This document shows positions 1 to 6,781 of a stretch of DNA of 25,253 nt, piece after piece; the stretch's first letter is position 1, and each line of letters opens with the position of its first letter. A program made the position numbers and the translations under genes. The stretch is taken from the NCBI GenBank assembly GCA_035760965.1, contig DASTRY010000047.1, positions 1-25,253 on the forward strand, written 5' to 3'. The notes below the pieces were generated by a model. The model saw nothing but the letters and a program-made list of their open reading frames with translations, was not told the origin of the DNA and did no database searches. Origin of the DNA: JADGHX01 sp035760965. Lineage in GTDB: Bacteria; Pseudomonadota; Gammaproteobacteria; Steroidobacterales; Steroidobacteraceae.

Positions 1-2
1 TC

Positions 3-16
3 CATGAATGGCTCCT
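3..16 (-). promoter_or_regulatory. Ribosome binding site and start codon of a gene running off the left edge
   Basis: Reading the minus strand, AGGAG (complement of 12-16) lies 6 bases before an ATG at 5-3, and the reading frame leaves the window at once. This is one of the better Shine-Dalgarno matches on this strand. It lies 103 bases beyond the stop of the truncated kinase, so the kaiC-like operon probably continues leftwards. The product cannot be told from two codons. Confidence 0.45.
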
Positions 17-119
17 GTGCGCGTGTCGAGGGAGCCGGATCATCGACGCTGCCGCGGACGATTTCTGTAGGACTCGATTACGACGTGGGTGCTCACGCGG
101 GCCATCCCGCTCGATGCGA

Positions 120-1181
120 TCAGGCCCCGCTCACGTCGGCGATGCCGAGCCCGCCGAGCGAGCGGTCGAGCGAGCGATCGCTCTGCACGAACAGATCGAA
201 GATCTGCGGCAACAGCTCCTGCGGGATGCCGACGCCGGTGTCCGTGATCGAGAGCACCGCGAAGCCCCCTTCCGCGCGCTGCTCGAGGCGAATCTCGCCG
301 CCTGGATCGGTGTACTTCGCCGAGTTCGTCAGGATGTTCGACAGGCACTGCACGAGGCGCGCCGCGTCGCCATCGACGTACAGCGGCTCGTAGCTCGCGG
401 CGACGAACACCTTGTGCTTGCGCTCGCGCATGAGCGGTTCGACACTTTCCATCGCCTGCGCGACCACCTCCGCCAGATCGAGCGGCCGGCGCTGCAGCTC
501 GATGCGGCCCTGCGTGATGCGCGAGACATCGAGCAGGTCGTCGACGAGCCGCGCGAGATGCGCGATCTGTCGCTTGATGATGCCGACCGTCGCCTGCATC
601 TCGGGATCCTCGGGAATCGTGCGCGCGAGCAACTCGCTCGCGTTGCGGATCGGGGCCATCGGATTGCGCAGCTCGTGCGCGAGCATCGCGAGGAACTCGT
701 CCTTGCGGCGATCCGCGTCGTGCAGTTGCCGCTCGCGCGTGCGCAGACTCTCTTCCGCCTGGCGCAGCGCCTCGAGCTGATTGCGCGTCTGGTACTGCCG
801 TAGCCTGCTGCGAATCGCGGCCTGCACGGTGCTCAGGAAGCTGCGGGCCGAGGTGGGGCGGTCGAGCAACGTCAAGTTGGTGAACGCGCCGATCATGCGC
901 ATCGCGAGCGGCGACTGCGTGCCCGTCTGACAGAGCAACACGATTGGCAAGTCCGACCACGCCGGCTGGCGCGCGAGCTGCGCGAAGACCTTCTCGAGAT
1001 CGAATCCCGTGAGCGCCGCATCGGTCAGCACGACCGCGCCCGCGCCGCGCGCGATCTCCTCCGACAGCTCGGCCGTGCTCTGGCACACGTGGCAGACGAT
1101 GCCCGCGCGCTGTAGCAGCTCGCGAGTCACTTCCCCGTCGCGCCGCGTGGGCGGGAGTATCAGAACCCGAGTGTCTTCCAC
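120..1181 (-). CDS. Receiver-like/histidine kinase protein, C-terminally truncated
   Basis: A 353-residue cytoplasmic signalling protein. Residues 1-125 form a receiver-like domain: Asp54 sits in the usual phospho-acceptor strand, but the N-terminal acidic pair is missing (VLILPPTRRDGEV), so it is probably a pseudo-receiver. A coiled linker (about 130-160) leads to a HisKA domain with His169 in the H-box (AMLAHELRNP). The HATPase domain follows, with the N-box Asn286, the G1 box DTGVGIP from Asp314 and an F-box (IFDLFVQ). The protein ends right after GGLGI with ADVSGA and a stop, so the rest of the G2 box and the last strands of the ATPase fold are absent. The start is GTG, 4 bases after the stop of the KaiC-like gene, so the two are probably co-transcribed and coupled. 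Pairing of a KaiC-like ATPase with a hybrid kinase is common in proteobacteria. Whether this copy is catalytically active is doubtful. Confidence 0.88.
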   Translation of the reverse strand: MEDTRVLILPPTRRDGEVTRELLQRAGIVCHVCQSTAELSEEIARGAGAVVLTDAALTGFDLEKVFAQLARQPAWSDLPIVLLCQTGTQSPLAMRMIGAFTNLTLLDRPTSARSFLSTVQAAIRSRLRQYQTRNQLEALRQAEESLRTRERQLHDADRRKDEFLAMLAHELRNPMAPIRNASELLARTIPEDPEMQATVGIIKRQIAHLARLVDDLLDVSRITQGRIELQRRPLDLAEVVAQAMESVEPLMRERKHKVFVAASYEPLYVDGDAARLVQCLSNILTNSAKYTDPGGEIRLEQRAEGGFAVLSITDTGVGIPQELLPQIFDLFVQSDRSLDRSLGGLGIADVSGA

Positions 1182-1185
1182 GGCG

Positions 1186-2688
1186 TCAAGTGATGCGCGC
1201 CGACGCGTCCGCCGGTCCGCGATCGTTCTGACCGATCTCGACCGGCACGCCCGTCAACACGCCCCGCAACTGCAGCAGCGGCTCGCTCAGGTGCACACCG
1301 TCGTGGTCGAACCAGAGCTGCCGGATCGACTCCTCATGTCCGCCGGTGCGCTTCTTCAGCACCGAGATCGCCTTCTTCACGCTGCCTTCGTGCTCGAAAT
1401 AGCGCAGCATCACCACCGAGTCCGCGAGATAGCTCGCGTCGATCGGCGAGGTCGTGTGCACGCCGAGCATGCCGTGCTGGGCCACCACCATGAAGGTAGT
1501 CACGCCCTTGTTGTTCAGATACGAGAGCAGCTCGTGCAGCTGAGCGGTGAGAAAGTTGCCCGCGGCCATCGCGTTCAGATAGCCGTTCAAGCTGTCGATG
1601 ATCACGACGCGCGCCTGATTCTCTTCCACCGAACGGCGTACGGCGACCGCGAACTCGCCCGGCGAGATCTCCACGGGATCGATCTGGCGCACCATGATCT
1701 GCCCCGGCCCCGTGCCTTCGGTGATCGTGAGGCCGATGCCTTCCGAGCGGGCGAGAAGCGCGGCCCGCGTCTCGTCGAAAACGAAGGCCGCGGCGTGATC
1801 GCCGCGCCGGGCCGCCGCGGCCGCGTACTGCAAGGCGATGGTGGACTTGCCGCTGCCCGGCGGACCGGCCAGCAGCGTGCTGGTGCCGCGCTCGACCCCG
1901 CCGCCGAGCAGAACGTCGAGCGCCGGAACGCCGCTCGTGATGAGCGTGCGCGGGAAGTCCGACGCGTGCTGGGCGGCTACCAGCCGGGGGAAGACCGTGA
2001 TGCCGCCGTGCCGGATGGTGAAATCGTGGAAGCCGCTCGCGTAGTCGCTGCCCCGGAACTTCAGGATCTGCAGCTGACGCCGCGCCTGACCGTAGGCGGG
2101 CGCATCGACGAAGAGCCCGATGACGCCGTGCGCGATGCTGTGGAGCTGCAGGTCCGGCCCTTCGGCCGTGCGATCGTCCAGCATCAGCACGGTGCAGCGG
2201 CGGCCGACGAAGAACTGCTTCAGCGCGAGGATCTGGCGGCGATAGCGCAGCGAGCTCTGCGCGAGCAGGCGCATCTCGGACAGCGAATCGAATACGATGC
2301 GCGCCGGGTTCGTGCGCGTGATGGCGTCCAGTATCTTGCGCATCGTCTCGGAGAGCTCGACGTCGGAGGGATGGATCATCGTGAGCTGGCCCTCGCCGGC
2401 GAGGTCGCCGTCCTGATCCGGGATGAGCTCGACGATCTCGATGCCCTCGAGGGACCAGCCGTGCGAGGTGGCGCCTTCGGTCAGCTCGTTCAGCGTCTCG
2501 GAGAGCGAGACATAGACGCAGCGTTCCTGGTTGCGGACGCCCTCGAGCAGAAACTGCAGAGCAAGGGTCGTCTTGCCCGAACCCGGGTTGCCGTCGATCA
2601 GATACAGGCGCTCCGGGATCAGACCGCCATGCAGGATCTCGTCCAGTCCCGGAACGCCGGTCCTCAACCGGGGCAGGGGAAGGCTCAT
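1186..2688 (-). CDS. KaiC-like double-domain RecA-fold ATPase
   Basis: A 500-residue cytoplasmic protein with two RecA/KaiC domains. The first has Walker A GNPGSGKTT at residues 33-41; the second has Walker A GPPGSGKST near residue 270. Length and two-domain order match KaiC, which forms ATP-dependent hexamers and autophosphorylates. By hand alignment with cyanobacterial KaiC, the first of the paired catalytic Glu residues is replaced in both halves (SLSET in the first, FDET in the second). The phospho-acceptor pair Ser431-Thr432 corresponds here to Ser419-Tyr420. No kaiA or kaiB lies in the window, so a true circadian oscillator is not supported. A signalling role with the kinase 4 bp downstream is more likely. 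The ATG start is preceded by only weak purine-rich sequence. It is divergent from the CopD gene across about 200 bp. Confidence 0.93.
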   Translation of the reverse strand: MSLPLPRLRTGVPGLDEILHGGLIPERLYLIDGNPGSGKTTLALQFLLEGVRNQERCVYVSLSETLNELTEGATSHGWSLEGIEIVELIPDQDGDLAGEGQLTMIHPSDVELSETMRKILDAITRTNPARIVFDSLSEMRLLAQSSLRYRRQILALKQFFVGRRCTVLMLDDRTAEGPDLQLHSIAHGVIGLFVDAPAYGQARRQLQILKFRGSDYASGFHDFTIRHGGITVFPRLVAAQHASDFPRTLITSGVPALDVLLGGGVERGTSTLLAGPPGSGKSTIALQYAAAAARRGDHAAAFVFDETRAALLARSEGIGLTITEGTGPGQIMVRQIDPVEISPGEFAVAVRRSVEENQARVVIIDSLNGYLNAMAAGNFLTAQLHELLSYLNNKGVTTFMVVAQHGMLGVHTTSPIDASYLADSVVMLRYFEHEGSVKKAISVLKKRTGGHEESIRQLWFDHDGVHLSEPLLQLRGVLTGVPVEIGQNDRGPADASARIT

Positions 2689-2885
2689 GGATCACTCGCT
2701 CGCTACTGATTTCACCCCCCATCGGGGCGGCGGCGACATGAGAGCAAGCCCCGTGCCGGCCAAGGTGAAGCCGGAGCCGGCTCGCATGCCGCGGCTCGCG
2801 CACCCCCGCTGGTGCGCAGCGAAGTCGAAAACGCAAACGACGACGTCGAGTTCCGCATGCCGCCACATCCGCAATCGGATGCGTC

Positions 2886-3740
2886 ATGGCGGTTGATGTC
2901 GTCGCGGCGATCCTGCGTGCGCTGAGCTTCATTGCGCTCTTTCAAGCGGCGGGGATCGTCGTGTTCCGCGCGCTCTTCGGCACGCGCGTGCCTGCCATCG
3001 CAGCGACCGCTCGGAAGATCGGCCTCGCGGCAGCGCTGCTCGCCATCTTGCTGCTCGCGGGGCACTACGCGATGGAGGCGGCGCGGATGGGCGGCACATT
3101 TGCTTCCGTGCTCGACCCCTCACTGCAGCAGATTGCCTTGCACTCGCCGGCGGCCCTCGTGCTTGCCGTGCGCGGGGTGGGACTGGCGCTGGTTGCGCTC
3201 GCGCTGCGCGCGAGCTCAAAGGGCACGATGCTTGGCATCGTCGGCGTCGTACTCGTCATCGCCTCGTTCGCGCTCATGGGCCACACGGTGACGCACTCCC
3301 CGCGTCCCCTGCTCGCCCTGATGCTGTTGATACACGTCGCCGTCGTGACGTTCTGGTTCGGTGCACTGGTGCCGCTCTATCTGGCCGCGAACCGTGAGAG
3401 CCCGAAGGACGCGGCTGCGGTGACCGAGGCGTTCTCGGCGTTGGCGGTATGGATCGTGCCCGTGCTGTTCGCTGTGGGTGTCGTGCTCGCCGTCTTCATC
3501 GTGAAGACGTTCGCGGCACTTCGCTCGACATACGGGGCGCTGCTGCTTGCGAAAGTGACGGGATTCGCCGTCCTGATGGGGCTGGCGACGCTCAACAAAT
3601 GGCGGCTCGGGCCCGCGCTCGCACAGGGCGACCCGCGAATCGGGGCGTGGTTCCGCCGCTCGCTGACGGTGGAATACCTGCTGATCGCGGCCGTCTTCAG
3701 CGTGACGGCCGTGATGACGGGCTTCTATTCGCCGGACTGA
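2886..3740 (+). CDS. CopD-family inner-membrane protein (putative copper import/resistance)
   Basis: A 284-residue integral membrane protein with about eight predicted membrane helices (near residues 4-27, 43-63, 92-110, 113-133, 140-163, 185-208, 218-236 and 260-280). Family marks are the HVAVVTFWFGALVPLY helix, the LATLNKWRLGPAL segment and the closing FRRSLTVEYLLIAAVFSVTA. These match the CopD domain of copper-resistance proteins, thought to move copper across the inner membrane with periplasmic CopC. His residues at helix ends (GHYAME, GHTVTHS, IHVAVV) are candidate copper ligands. No copC is adjacent, so the substrate is not certain. The ribosome binding site is weak. The gene ends inside the end of the convergent dehydrogenase gene, a 16 bp tail-to-tail overlap. 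Confidence 0.9.
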   Translation: MAVDVVAAILRALSFIALFQAAGIVVFRALFGTRVPAIAATARKIGLAAALLAILLLAGHYAMEAARMGGTFASVLDPSLQQIALHSPAALVLAVRGVGLALVALALRASSKGTMLGIVGVVLVIASFALMGHTVTHSPRPLLALMLLIHVAVVTFWFGALVPLYLAANRESPKDAAAVTEAFSALAVWIVPVLFAVGVVLAVFIVKTFAALRSTYGALLLAKVTGFAVLMGLATLNKWRLGPALAQGDPRIGAWFRRSLTVEYLLIAAVFSVTAVMTGFYSPD

Positions 3741-5008
3741 GTGGCTGCGCCGGAATGCGTGGCCGGCCCCGCAGGCGGGTTCGCCGGCTCGATGCGCAGG
3801 ATCGCGCCGTGCAGCTCATCGGTCGCGACGTACAGCAAACCGTCCGGTCCCTGCTTCACGTCGCGAATGCGCTGATGCAGGTCGACGAGCAGCGATTCGC
3901 GCCGCAGCTCTTCCATCTTCTCGTTGAACAGGATGCGATCCAGCCGGCCCGTGCCCGGGACCTCGCCGGTGCGCAGCCCGCCGACGAAGAGATCGCCCTT
4001 CCATTTGGGCAATCGGTCGCCCGTATAGAAGGTCAGCCCTGCGACGGAGATCGACGGCATCCAGTACACGAGCGGCGGCTCGAAGCCCGCGTGCGTCGGC
4101 TCGTTCTTCTTCGACTGCCAGGGCCCGGGATACGTCCGGCCGAGGCTCACGAGCGGCCAGCCGTAGTTGCGACCCGGCTTCAGCAGGTTGATCTCGTCGC
4201 CGCCGTTCGGGCCCATCTCGCTCAGCCACACCTGGTGAGTCACCGGATGGACGGTCAGCCCCATCGAGCTGCGATGTCCCAGCGTGTAGATCTCCGGGCG
4301 ATAGCCGGCCTTGCCGACGAACGGGTTGTCGGGCGGCACGCTGCCGTCATCGCGCAGACGCAGGACCTTGCCGGTGAGCGACATGGGGTCCTGCGCGGTA
4401 TCCCCGCCGGTTGCGATCCACAGCATGTTGTCCGGTGTCATGGCCAGGCTCACGGTGCCGTGCAAGTTGTCGCCGACCAGGACATCGCGCAGCTCGGTGA
4501 GCTTCGTGCCATCGAGGCGCGCCCGCGCGACGCAGATCGTCGAGCTGCCGTCCTCGAGCGGCTTCGTATAGCCGAAGTAGATCCAGTGATTCTCGGCAAA
4601 GCGCGGATGGACCACGATGCTCATGTAGCCGTGCACCGCGCCGATCAGCCCCGACTTGCGCGCGTACTTCGAAGGCGGCCCGCCGGCGAGCGGCTGCGGA
4701 TCGAGCACGCCGTTGCGCATGATCCTGATCTGCCCCGGCCGCGTCGTGATGAGCAGCTCGCCGCTCGGGAGGAACGCGAGCGCGTACGGATATTCGATGT
4801 CCCGCGCGAGGACGGTCACGCGGATGTCCTGCTGCTCGGCCGTGTGATAGGTGAACGGACCCGGGCCGAGCGGCTGATCCGCGAGCCCGGTCGGCGCGAC
4901 CGGCACGCCCATCGAGAACGGCACTTTCTGCTGGGCGGACGCGAGCGCGGCGCCGCCCAGGCAGAGGAGCGCGACGACGGTGCTGAGACCACGGCGGGCG
5001 AATGTCAT
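3725..5008 (-). CDS. PQQ-dependent sugar dehydrogenase, YliI/Asd type, exported
   Basis: A 427-residue periplasmic protein. Residues 1-26 form a signal peptide (MTFARRGLSTVVALLCLGGA, then LASAQQ). The mature part is a six-bladed beta-propeller of the soluble glucose/aldose dehydrogenase family, which oxidises sugars or alcohols with PQQ. Family marks are PYALAFLPSGELLITTRPG, the GHRSSMGLTVHP strand, EMGPNGGDEINLL and GRNYGWP around the cofactor pocket. The C-terminal segment RIRDVKQGPDGLLYVATDE is also typical. In E. coli YliI the pocket reads EHGPRGGDEIN; here the His is Met. I chose the ATG at 5008 because GAGG lies 7 bases upstream and the signal peptide starts there; an in-frame ATG 14 codons earlier has no such support. 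The true substrate cannot be told. Confidence 0.93.
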   Translation of the reverse strand: MTFARRGLSTVVALLCLGGAALASAQQKVPFSMGVPVAPTGLADQPLGPGPFTYHTAEQQDIRVTVLARDIEYPYALAFLPSGELLITTRPGQIRIMRNGVLDPQPLAGGPPSKYARKSGLIGAVHGYMSIVVHPRFAENHWIYFGYTKPLEDGSSTICVARARLDGTKLTELRDVLVGDNLHGTVSLAMTPDNMLWIATGGDTAQDPMSLTGKVLRLRDDGSVPPDNPFVGKAGYRPEIYTLGHRSSMGLTVHPVTHQVWLSEMGPNGGDEINLLKPGRNYGWPLVSLGRTYPGPWQSKKNEPTHAGFEPPLVYWMPSISVAGLTFYTGDRLPKWKGDLFVGGLRTGEVPGTGRLDRILFNEKMEELRRESLLVDLHQRIRDVKQGPDGLLYVATDELHGAILRIEPANPPAGPATHSGAATQSGE

Positions 5009-5055
5009 GCGGACCTCGTGCGTTCGAAGTCTTCGTATACGTGGCGCCAATCTAA

Positions 5056-5070
5056 GCGGCCTGCGGCCGC
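5056..5070 (-). terminator. Short GC hairpin between the small ORF and the dehydrogenase gene
   Basis: A perfect 6 bp inverted repeat (GCGGCC, 3-base loop GCA, GGCCGC) lies in the 108 bp gap. On the minus strand it is followed by TTAGATT, which is only a weak T-run. It could slow or end transcription from the upstream HAF genes, but it lacks a proper uridine tract. Confidence 0.25.
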
Positions 5071-5116
5071 CACGCGTGACCGATCGCTGGGACTGCCCAC
5101 CCCGCAGACGGTCCCG

Positions 5117-5320
5117 CTACTTGCGCGCGCCGAGCCGCGCGAGCATCAGCGAAAGGTCCTCGGGGCTGATGTAGAAGTGCTCGCACACGCGGCCCCAGAG
5201 CATGGCCGTGGGCACGTTCCGGTCCCCACGCTCCTTCTGCGTCTGGTGGAGCACGTGCAGGACGATGCGCTCTTCGCGCGTCAATCCGTCACGGACATCC
5301 GGGATCTTGTCGTAGGGCAT
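5117..5320 (-). CDS. Small conserved-looking hypothetical protein, 67 residues
   Basis: A short acidic-basic helical protein, from MPYDKIPDVRDGLTREER to LMLARLGARK. It has no signal peptide and no membrane helix. Codon use and residue make-up look like a real protein, and the segment around residues 40-55 (PTAMLWGRVCEHF) is amphipathic. It starts 12 bases after the stop of the HAF-repeat gene on the same strand, so it is probably co-transcribed with it. I recall similar short proteins in gammaproteobacteria but cannot name a family. No clear Shine-Dalgarno sequence is seen, so translation may depend on coupling to the upstream gene. Confidence 0.7.
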   Translation of the reverse strand: MPYDKIPDVRDGLTREERIVLHVLHQTQKERGDRNVPTAMLWGRVCEHFYISPEDLSLMLARLGARK

Positions 5321-5332
5321 CGAGGCGCGGGT

Positions 5333-6718
5333 CTAGTGGCAGGCGAGCGCATTCTCGACCGCGCCCGCTTCCTCGCGCAACTGCGCCGCCATGGCAGGAT
5401 CGAGCTTCTTCCCGTGGTGCTTGTTCAGCTCCTTGAGGACGCCTGCGAGCGCCGAGCACGTCTTGCGCTGGTCGCCCGCCGTGTACGAAGTCAGAACATG
5501 CTCCAGCTTTTTGAGTAGGCCCTTGCCGGGGCCGACGCCGGTCACCTGCGCGATCAGCGTCTGCAACAGTGCGGCTACGGGCGTCGCGATGAAAGCACGA
5601 TCTTTGACGGGCATCTGCGCGTCGTTGGGGTCGTTCAGCGCGTAGCGCCCGATGACGATTCCCAGCGGATTGATGCCGAAGGCCGCACTCTCGCCGACCT
5701 CGCCCGCATCGTGCAGCGCCTCGACGAGTTGCCCGAGATCTACGGCGGCTCCATCGGCGACGACGAAGGCATGCAGCGCGCCGCTTGCGGTCAGCGATTG
5801 GCCCGCCACCTGGTCGGCATCGTTCAGCGCATAGCCGATGCTCATCGTGCCGCCGAGCGTGCCAAGGTCGCTCATCGCGCCGGCCGCGTACAGGAACGCG
5901 TGACGCTCGCCGTCCGCCCGCGCCGCGATACCTGTCGCTTTTCCGGTACCGCTGATCGCGAGAGCCACCGAGTAGTCGCCGCCGAGAGTCCCGATGTCCA
6001 CCGCGCGCCCATCGGCATACACGAACGCGTGCGTCACCCCGTTTGCATCGAACCCGCCTGCGACCTGGCCGAGATCGTTGATCGCGCTCGTTCCCGACAC
6101 GAACGATGAGGTGCCGGGCATCAAATCGATCACCGATCCGCTGCTGTACAGGAACGCATGAGTGCCGACGCTATCTTGGTACATGCCGGCAACCGCGCCG
6201 CCCGCGTTGATGGCCTCCGATGTGCTGCTCGTGCCGATGGCGCCGAGATCATTCGGCGCCGCGCCCGGCATGAAGATCACGGCATGGGTCTGGCCGTCCG
6301 CGCCGGTCACTTCGCCCGCGACCTGGCCCGCCGAGTTGAGCGCCTTGCCGGCGCTGCTCGTTCCGGCAGTGCCCAGATCCATCATGAGTCCGGACTCGTA
6401 GAGAAACGCGTGCGCTTCTCCCGCGGCGGTGAGCGCGAAGCCTGTCATCGCGCCGGCATCGTTGATCGCGGCACCGAGACTGCCGCTGCCGCTGAGGGCG
6501 CCGAGATCGCGAAGCTGACCGCTCGTGTAGACAAATGCGTGGATCTGCCGGTCGGCGGTCTCGGAATACCCGGTGACCTCGCCCGCCTCGTTCACGCTCG
6601 TGGCGGTGGTGAAACGGCCACCCAACGTGCCGAGATCCTGCACGGCGAAGCGCGGAAGATCCGCCATCGCAGTCGATGCGACGAGCAATCCCGCCGCACA
6701 CAGCGCAAGCCGTCGCAT
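5333..6718 (-). CDS. Exported HAF-repeat protein
   Basis: A 461-residue protein with a signal peptide (MRRLALCAAGLLVASTAMA, cleaved before DLPRF). The body is a series of HAF repeats of about 40 residues with cores such as HAFVY or HAFLY, then xxG, DLGTLGG and SxAxAINxxGxVxG. These repeats are presumed to form a beta-propeller-like extracellular or periplasmic domain of unknown function. After residue 365 the repeats give way to a helical, lysine-rich tail with two Cys (KTCSAL and the near-terminal ACH) that may pair. There is no PEP-CTERM or LPXTG anchor, unlike many HAF proteins. The start has a good GGGAGG ribosome binding site. It follows the hybrid kinase gene by 63 bp on the same strand. 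Confidence 0.88.
   Translation of the reverse strand: MRRLALCAAGLLVASTAMADLPRFAVQDLGTLGGRFTTATSVNEAGEVTGYSETADRQIHAFVYTSGQLRDLGALSGSGSLGAAINDAGAMTGFALTAAGEAHAFLYESGLMMDLGTAGTSSAGKALNSAGQVAGEVTGADGQTHAVIFMPGAAPNDLGAIGTSSTSEAINAGGAVAGMYQDSVGTHAFLYSSGSVIDLMPGTSSFVSGTSAINDLGQVAGGFDANGVTHAFVYADGRAVDIGTLGGDYSVALAISGTGKATGIAARADGERHAFLYAAGAMSDLGTLGGTMSIGYALNDADQVAGQSLTASGALHAFVVADGAAVDLGQLVEALHDAGEVGESAAFGINPLGIVIGRYALNDPNDAQMPVKDRAFIATPVAALLQTLIAQVTGVGPGKGLLKKLEHVLTSYTAGDQRKTCSALAGVLKELNKHHGKKLDPAMAAQLREEAGAVENALACH
5690..6660 (-). repeat. Tandem HAF repeats within the exported protein
   Basis: At least seven copies of a roughly 40-residue unit are visible at protein level, marked by HAFVYTSG, HAFLYESG, HAVIFMPG, HAFLYSSG, HAFVYADG, HAFLYAAG and HAFVVADG, most followed within a few residues by DLG or DIG. 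The two adjacent copies with GTLGG are the most alike, which fits recent internal duplication. Boundaries are approximate. Confidence 0.75.
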
Positions 6719-6781
6719 CGCAAGCCTCCCGAAACGCCCGCACCGACGGACAGCAGCTTTTGTACCCGCGGGATTTCCGCC

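Noticed and set aside
41..106. 21-codon minus-strand ORF after the truncated kinase
   Set aside because: Very short and basic, with no recognisable motif and no sign that it restores the lost kinase end.
120..2688. Circadian clock operon
   Set aside because: No kaiA or kaiB is present, and the phospho-acceptor pair and catalytic Glu residues differ from clock KaiC.
1009..2709. Long plus-strand open frame opposite the KaiC-like gene
   Set aside because: It is an antisense shadow: Arg-, Ala- and His-rich, no recognisable motif, and fully opposite a clear KaiC-like gene. GC-rich DNA commonly gives such frames.
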